From contig CM046838.1 of assembly GCA_025618425.1 (NCBI GenBank), forward strand, positions 18,908,880 to 18,972,879: DNA of 64,000 nucleotides. Direction: 5' to 3'. The translations under genes were made by a program, and so were the position numbers. The notes under the pieces were generated by a model. The model was not told the origin of the DNA. It saw only the letters and a program-made list of their open reading frames with translations, and searched no databases. Each line of letters starts with the position of its first letter. Position 1 is the first letter of the stretch. Shown piece after piece: positions 58,304 to 64,000 of the stretch. This DNA is from Heliocidaris tuberculata (taxonomy: Eukaryota; Echinodermata; Echinoidea; Camarodonta; Echinometridae).

Positions 58304-58747
58304 TAGTGTCGGGCAGCATTTGATGAAAATGACACTTTTGTTGTCTTCTGTCATACGATTTAAATTTTGGGTTAAATTTGACATAAAAGATGAATTTTGA
58401 ACTAGAGTGGTGGGCTCAAGTACCGGAATTGCTGGTTGGTGGAGGGCTAGGCTCTAAACCCCGACTGGTGGGCTCTGCAGTCCACTGCCACCCAGTGTAG
58501 CTACAACCCTGATGTTGATAACTAGCTTTAAGCTACACTTTTTGAATAAAAAAAGAAATTAAGTTGAAAAGCTGTACAATTTTAATTGGGAAACAGTCAT
58601 ATTGGACTTTTAAAGCATGATCCTAGCACTCCCATAAAAACAGTATTTCAATCAATACCCCACTTACAAGTACCTTGTTTAATTGCTTTGGAATGGATTC
58701 ACTGCATACACACCAGCTTAAGGGTCCTACAACTGTATCCTGAGGAA

Positions 58748-58834
58748 TCACATTCGAAGGACGGCTCTGTTCTGATAGACAAATGGCTGATTGGAAGCTT
58801 GTTGTGAGGCAATGCTCAGACACTGGCTCAAAAC
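58748..58834 (-). CDS. MCC-beta-like carboxyltransferase, last coding exon
   Basis: Residues 196-223 and TGA stop. It reads [10 protein letters not shown] ... R-A-V-L-R-M and stops; ending in R-M at this spacing after the D-T-R motif is typical of the family. Acceptor TTTTCAG. The middle ([11 protein letters not shown]) is divergent. Confidence 0.85.
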   Translation of the reverse strand, partial: VLSQCLSIASQQASNQPFVYQNRAVLRM

Positions 58835-61800
58835 CTGAAAACATAAAATTATGATTCATTAATATATTTCTGAGAATAACTGATTCAGTTGAAACAAGTG
58901 AATGAGTAAATTACGCAATGCGTAATAAATGTCCCCGCCGGAAGTGCAGATCTGTGGAAATTAACTAGCCTGAACCTTAAAACTTCAGTGAAAAACTTTA
59001 GTGAATAAAATAATAATGTTACTGCATGCAAAAGAAGATAATACCAACAATGCATGTATACAACTGAAATATAAAACATGAAAACATTATGAACCTTCAG
59101 CCATTTTGAATAAATTTGCATAAATTTGCATGAATAATGAATTTCAAAATTCTGTGTAGAAGTTTGGAAGCCCCCCCCCCCCCACCCAGCCCTATCAGAT
59201 AAAACAATCGGAATCAAAATCCGATGTGAAATAGAGGAGAAGTAGCATTTTTCGTCAATTTTGAATAAATTTGCATAAATTTGCATAATAAATGAATTTC
59301 AAAATTCTGTGTAGAAGTTTGGAAGCCCCCACCCAGCCCTATCAGATAAAACAATCGGAATCAAAATCCGATGTGAAATAGAGGAGAAGTAGCATTTTTC
59401 GTCAATTTTGAATTAATTTGCATAAATTTGCATAATTAATGAATTTCAAAATTCTGTGTAGAAGTTTGGAAGCCCCCACCCAGCCCTATCAGATAAAACA
59501 ATTGGAATCAAAATCCGATGTGAAATAGAGGAGAAGTAGCATTTTTCGTCAATTTTGAATAAATTTGCATAAATTTGCATAATTAATGAATTTCAAAATT
59601 CTGTGTAGAAGTTTGGAAGCCCCCACCCAGCCCTATCAGATAAAACAATCGGAATCAAAATCCGATGTGAAATAGAGGAGAAGTAGCATTTTCGTTGATT
59701 TTGAATAAATTTGCATAAATTTGCATAAATTTGCATAATTAATGAATTTCAAAATTCTGTGTAGAAGTTTGGAAGCCCCCACCCAGCCCTATCAGATAAA
59801 ACAATCGGAATCAAAATCGGCCAAGAAATGACGGAGAAGTAGCATTTTCTAACATCTGAGCACACACGGACAGACGGACGGACAGACGGACGGACACACA
59901 CACACACACACGCACACACGTACGGAGCCCGTTTCATAGTCCCCTCGCGAACTTCGTTCGGCGGGGACAATTATGACTTTCTATATGACCTACCACTAAA
60001 TGACAAGGAAAATCTGTTTCCCAGAGATGTGATACACTATAAAGGTGCAGCCTGTTATCAAGTAAATACTGGAAACCGATATCCATAGTATTCTTGCAGT
60101 TCAAAGGTACACTTACAAAATCAGCTAGAAACATATTGGAAATAATTCTCTACAACAAAAAATAACACTGAAAATGCGTCCCAACATACTTTCCTTTTAT
60201 ACAACTACTTCTTCATACTGGGATTTCCCTGTAAAAATTTCCCCAAACTTGGTATAACATTAAAAAAAACATTAAAAAAAAACTGACTCAAGTTTAATAA
60301 TTCTAAATTGTTTACGATGCAGTTGATGGGTTGTTTGGAGATGTTAACAGACCAACAAAAAGGCTGCAAATCACATTTATTGGAAAGCATAACTCTGATG
60401 CACGCAAGGTACACTGTACCATGCACTTGGGTCAGGACTACAACCTCAATTTCCTCATGTTCACAACTCAGTTATTACACATTTTTGCTATAATCTTTAG
60501 GAAAATATCACTTTTCTATATTTAACTGTAAGTTTAGTTTTGATTCTGTAAGAAATTATTTTCCACTGAGACCAGATATCAAGATTAGCTGTAAAGAAAC
60601 ACATGAAATCAATTCAGACCAAAGAATGAAAATCCAAATTTCAGACCTCTTCCAATTTATGTCATTGTCAAAGCCAGAAAACATGACTTCATAACTACAA
60701 AACAACTATCCAAGGGGAGATATCCCTGTCATTTTTAACATGCTTCCTTAAATTCACTTCTTACTTGTCTGGTATCTTCTGGTGCAATGACCCCATCATT
60801 CCACATTCTACTCGAGGCAAAGAGGGCAGTAGATTGTTTCTGGTATTTTTCTCGTAATTTTTCTTCGTTTTCAGGCTTCCCAGACTCCTACAAAGTATAC
60901 AATACACAAGAAAAGCTAGTCAAAAAGGCAGTAGCAATAATATTCTTAGAATGGTCTCAATGCAAATGCATGGTCAGATACAATTGAGATATTTTGACAG
61001 AAAACAATTTCCACTTTTACACTTTCATAATTAGATTTGTAATATTTCTGCACTGCAGACTGTACAGGTAATGTGCAGTGTTTGTAAAAGTTGAATAAGT
61101 AAACAAATATACATCCTAAATTTTCTACTTTTTATATACATCTATGAAGTTAGAAAAGTACCACCAAAAAAAAAAAGGGTTGCTCTGGAATGCCTGCAGT
61201 TTCAAGAAATCCCACTAGAATTGTTTTTAGAAGATAACAATCTTTCAATTGTAAATACCTCCAGGATGAAATTGTTTCTGAGCTTGAAATACTCAAAGGT
61301 ATGCTTCTATTCATGTTGATATTTTTGTTGGTAAATATTTTAAAAATACAACAAAAAAATACATGGAATTCTTGAAGGAGAACAATGTATATGAGGGAGA
61401 AAATGGAAATGTCTAGACAGACAAAAAATCCCAGCCTTGTATAGTCCTATAACAATTAAAACCTTATTATAGAAAACTAATGAGAGATTCAGTTTTCATT
61501 TTCACAATGTAGATACACCAAGAAAAAAAAAAAATTTCATCAAATCAATAATCATGACCAACACTGTATTTTTTAAAAATATCTCAGAATGAAGAGCTTG
61601 TACTTAAACACCTTTGGGAATGCAAATTAGTAAACAAAATACTTCTGCTAAAATGTATATGATTGTATATGATTTTCATAGCATTTGCATATCTGCATGC
61701 CACCAATACATTGGTGAGAGTAGAGGCTACATACCTGTGCAACAAGTGCTGCCATCTCTTCTGGATTTTGGAGTCCTGCTCTAGCATTAGGCCACATGAA

Positions 61801-63898
61801 TACAAAACGAGGGTCAAAAGAGTTACTGCACTGTAAGTACAAAAATTAGAAGGAAAAAAATTAATTAGATGTAATGAGGTAAATGCAGCTCCATCTAAAT
61901 TCTGTATTCAAGTTTATTCAATTAATATATCAAGTCCTCCAAGTATCAAACATAACTTAAACTAAGTTCACAGATCAAACTGGATGAACAAAGCAACTTT
62001 CAAAGGATTTTTCAATTATTTGGCCTCCATATATGACCTTAGGCTATGGTATAACAGCATATCAGTATGTGCCTCTATTAATTTAATTTTTTTTTTTTAC
62101 ATACATGTACATTGCATTAAAATAATAGGTAAAGACAAGAAAACACTCATACATGTATGTGATGCAGGGTTATCTGACACCTGCACCAATCTTTATTTGT
62201 CAAAGCACCTGGCTTTCACATATATTAAGGGTTAGGTTTCGGGTTAGGGTTAGCTTTAGTTAGGGGGTCTAGGCTTGAATTTATGGCTTTGACTATTGAT
62301 AGAAATGGATCATGGAGAAATTTTTGACAGGGCATATATGTCATACAATCATAATGACAATTATAAGGAATAATGGGTTACCAAAAACCTAACCCATCAT
62401 GGCATTGAATAACTACTCTTCACATCTAGTCATGTATGAAGTTAGTTTTCAATGCCTACCATTGCAAAGCTGCTTGAGCCATAGCTCTTTCCAACAATAA
62501 CTGTAATCTTCGGCACCGTCATACAGGCCACCACTGCGGCCATCTTAGCCCTTGCTTTGATGGTCTCCCCTATCAGCTCGTGGTTCCCCTCAGCCCAGCT
62601 CTCATCCTCAGACACTGACTGCAGGAAGACAAGAGGAATGTTACGATGCTGGCACAGCTCTGCAAAGTGAGCCCCCTTGGTAGCAGCGTCGTGAGACAGC
62701 TCACCGTCGTTTGCAGCGATTCCAACAAGGTGCCTAGTAGAGAGATTAAGATTGGCATAACTTTGCAATTTTGGGGAAACAGCTAGAACAGAGGAAACCT
62801 GACCAAATCAGGATTGAAATGGAAGGTGAATGGAAAGAACTCACCTTTTATTAAAACCTATATTTAAATTCAAGATTACAAAAATTACATGCAATTATCA
62901 TTAGGTAGCTTAGCAAAACGTCGTGGTGCGTAAGAACGCGGGAAAAACGCATATGACAAATTTGCTCAAAATCATAATTTTATTCTATAAAGGCAGACTC
63001 AAAATGTTACACTGTAGAATTAGTATTCAAATATTTGAACAATTTTGAGCAAAACAATATGAAAATTTTTATTCAAATATGTCCGATTCTAATGTTAGAA
63101 GCACATACAAAACTTGCAGCTTTCCTCTATGCGTCTTTCCCGCATTCTTACGTGCCACGACGTTTCGCTAAGCTACCTTCAGAAAGGATAAAGTTCAATG
63201 TATCTCCTACATAATGTTTATACTTGATACTCAATTATCAAATTATTTAACTTACTGCCTTGTGAAATTTGGTCAATGGATAAGCTTACATTATTTGTTT
63301 GATCAGTAAACCATATCATATTAAACACACTGGAGGGGAGTGGGTACATTATTCATCATTTTCTCAATAACTGATAAATATACTTTTTTACTTTTAGGCT
63401 CTTTTTGAATATTCAATTTTGTACCTATTTGTGTCTGCCAGCATTGTTAAATACTGTTTATATTTTTCCTGTTTATTGTTACATGCACTGACTCAAAGAA
63501 AAGCAGTCTGTCTGGCTGATTTCAGTTTTTACAGTTAATAAATAAATAAATACAATACACATACTGCAGGAAATTACAACCATACCTCTTCTTTGATTTT
63601 CTTGAGTCCAAATCATCACTGTTCTCCCTTACCAAATTGAGGCAAGTCAAGTGATATACATTCATACTTGTAGAACACATTTATCCTGTTGACTACTGAA
63701 TTGAGAATTCTCATAGGCTTAATACATGGACAATCCGGTTCCCGTTGGGAATGGGTTATACAAAAACATCTAAAATATGTGAAATATGCGGACAAAAAAG
63801 ACTTACCCCTTTACAAAGGCAAATCCAGTAATGAGTGTAGGCCCATATAGTTTTTTGAACTCGTGGAATCGGCTCCCATCGACTAATCTAGCCAAGAT
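58748..63898 (-). CDS. Carboxyltransferase, methylcrotonoyl-CoA carboxylase beta-chain-like, 3' part, 5 exons
   Basis: Joined on the minus strand: 63898-63807, 62733-62460, 61830-61735, 60887-60765, 58834-58748. All borders are GT/AG and all phases match; 223 residues to the stop. Recognisable in order: V-D-G-S-R-F-x-E-F with Y-G-x-T-L-I-T-G-F-A (1-27), G-I-A-A-N-D-G (35-41), K-G-A-H-F-x-x-L-C-Q-x-R-N-I-P-L (50-65), the V-P-K-I-T-V-I-V-G loop (104-112), [22 protein letters not shown], and the L-R-M end. The family moves CO2 from carboxybiotin to an acyl-CoA in mitochondria, typically in leucine breakdown. Several active-site glycines differ (see findings), so the substrate or activity is uncertain. 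The N-terminal part lies beyond the window edge. Confidence 0.93.
58923..59973. mobile_element. Element with TGTCCCCGCCG / CGGCGGGGACA ends carrying a minisatellite
   Basis: TAATAAATGTCCCCGCCG at the left and CGGCGGGGACAATTA at the right pair as inverted ends. Inside are five units of about 150 bases, then (GGACAGAC)n/(GGAC)n at 59867-59892 and CA repeats. No transposase frame. Confidence 0.65.
59098..59846. repeat. Five-unit minisatellite, 147-156-bp unit
   Basis: The anchor GTTTGGAAGCCCCC recurs with its GGAAG at 59166, 59321, 59468, 59615 and 59771 (spacings 155, 147, 147, 156). Units also share AAATTTGCATAAATTTGCAT and CAATCGGAATCAAAATCCGA. Units 2-4 are almost identical. Unit 1 has a longer poly-C; unit 5 gains an extra AAATTTGCAT and a changed end. 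Confidence 0.95.
60765..60887 (-). CDS. MCC-beta-like carboxyltransferase, penultimate exon
   Basis: Residues 155-195. A charged helix ([11 protein letters not shown]) is followed by [20 protein letters not shown], the family motif (Y/A)-x-S-A-R-x-W-D-D-G-x-I-x-P-x-D-T-R. Acceptor TTGTAG, donor GTAAGA, 41 codons, in and out phase 0. Confidence 0.94.
60888..61734. other. Intron of the carboxyltransferase gene
   Basis: 847 bases, AT-rich, nothing supported. Confidence 0.85.
61735..61830 (-). CDS. MCC-beta-like carboxyltransferase, W-P-N-A-R exon
   Basis: Residues 123-154. [17 protein letters not shown] is the family's strongest signature here. The next part ([15 protein letters not shown]) replaces the usual glycine-rich V-M-G-G-E-Q-A-A. 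Acceptor TTACAG, donor CAG|GTATGT, exactly 32 codons. Confidence 0.94.
61831..62459. other. Intron of the carboxyltransferase gene with short telomere-like patch
   Basis: 629 bases; GGGTTAGGGTTAGC near 62241 is two TTAGGG-like units only. Confidence 0.8.
62460..62733 (-). CDS. MCC-beta-like carboxyltransferase, core exon
   Basis: Residues 32-122, with Gly31 split across the intron. It contains the biotin/CoA-facing G-I-A-A-N-D-G loop, the K-G-A-H-F helix, R-N-I-P-L-V-F-L-Q and the second loop [17 protein letters not shown]. The family normally has G-G-S-Y-G-A-G in that loop. The stretch after F-L-Q ([10 protein letters not shown]) also differs from the usual I-T-G-F-M-V-G type. Donor GTAGGC. 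Confidence 0.94.
62734..63806. other. Intron of the carboxyltransferase gene
   Basis: 1.07 kb with MITE D copy 1 (62913-63178); the rest is AT-rich. Confidence 0.85.
62913..63178. mobile_element. MITE family D, copy 1, with about 43-base inverted ends
   Basis: Left AGGTAGCTTAGCAAAACGTC then GTGGTGCGTAAGAACGCGGG; right CCCGCATTCTTACGTGCCAC then GACGTTTCGCTAAGCTACCT. Near-perfect pairing, 266 bases, no frame. Confidence 0.88.
63807..63898 (-). CDS. MCC-beta-like carboxyltransferase, first visible exon
   Basis: Residues 1-30 plus two bases. [14 protein letters not shown] then [14 protein letters not shown] match the start of the second (C-terminal) crotonase-like half of acyl-CoA carboxyltransferases. 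Acceptor TTTCAG, donor GTAAGT on the minus strand. Upstream exons lie beyond 64000. Confidence 0.92.
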
Positions 63899-64000
63899 CT
63901 GAAAGAGATATTGTAATATTCTTAATTAAATGATGCAAGGAGTTTTCTGCTAGTAAAGTGTTCATGCTCTAACTAGTTAAAATGTGTTGTCTGGTTATTC

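Larger units (their letters stand above)
52322..58747. other. Convergent interval: long 3' UTR candidates and repeats
   Basis: 6.4 kb between the two stops. Holds CA (53153-53186) and CT (53486-53530, 55020-55041) repeats, a long TA tract (55876-55924), MITE D copy 2 (56404-56673), a 33-base tandem duplication (58238-58303) and several AATAAA motifs. No further gene is supported. Confidence 0.7.
58835..60764. other. Last intron of the carboxyltransferase gene
   Basis: 1.9 kb, over half made of the minisatellite-bearing element 58923-59973, which starts only 88 bases beyond the last exon's acceptor. Confidence 0.85.

Noticed and set aside
58623..58859. 78-codon minus-strand frame over the last carboxyltransferase exon
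   Set aside because: Wrong frame; the phase inherited from the previous exon gives the V-L-S-Q-C ... L-R-M end instead.
59098..59846. Possible CRISPR-like array
   Set aside because: Units are contiguous with no unique spacers, in a eukaryotic intron; this is a minisatellite.
62236..62262. Telomere-like GGGTTAGGGTTAG
   Set aside because: Only about two units, too short to call an interstitial telomere array.

Overview
This is a eukaryotic (metazoan) nuclear window. It is AT-rich, with short coding exons that have clean GT/AG borders, long introns, many microsatellites and poly-C/poly-G runs, and a dense load of small inverted-repeat DNA transposons. The mix of repeats, plus a receptor guanylate cyclase with a short Cys-rich stalk before the membrane, suggests a marine invertebrate deuterostome, with an echinoderm as my best guess. 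The species cannot be fixed from the sequence alone.

Two protein-coding genes can be supported, and they converge. Gene 1 (+ strand, 17932 to 52321) is the 3' part of a membrane receptor guanylate cyclase. I could join 17 exons by splice signals and phase into one open frame of 813 residues. In order it encodes the end of an unidentified ectodomain, a six-Cys stalk, one membrane helix, a kinase-homology pseudokinase domain, the dimerisation helix, a complete class III cyclase domain and a long disordered tail. The start of the gene lies further 5'; no upstream exon could be recognised in 1 to 17931. Two alternative 3' ends are visible: retention of the last intron (stop at 47990, poly-A signal at 48079), or splicing to a far exon at 52257 that gives a tail ending in a PDZ-ligand-like Ser-Val-Leu. 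A possible in-frame 171-base cassette exon lies at 40212 to 40382.

Gene 2 (- strand, 63898 down to 58748) is the 3' part of a biotin-dependent carboxyltransferase of the methylcrotonoyl-CoA carboxylase beta-chain type. Five exons give 223 residues to the stop. It is intact but divergent: a glycine-rich active-site loop is altered and a stretch is shortened, so it may be a specialised or catalytically changed paralog.

The rest is intron and intergenic DNA dominated by mobile elements. The best defined are two non-autonomous hAT-like elements with perfect 8-bp target duplications (25696-26954 and 43855-44146), a nested element with a GTCTCGCC/GGCGAGAC end pair (13781-15299), an element carrying a five-unit minisatellite (58923-59973), and several foldback MITE families with two or more copies here. 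Some sit a few bases from splice sites. The two genes show no sign of acting together; the shared 52-58 kb interval is where their transcripts would converge.
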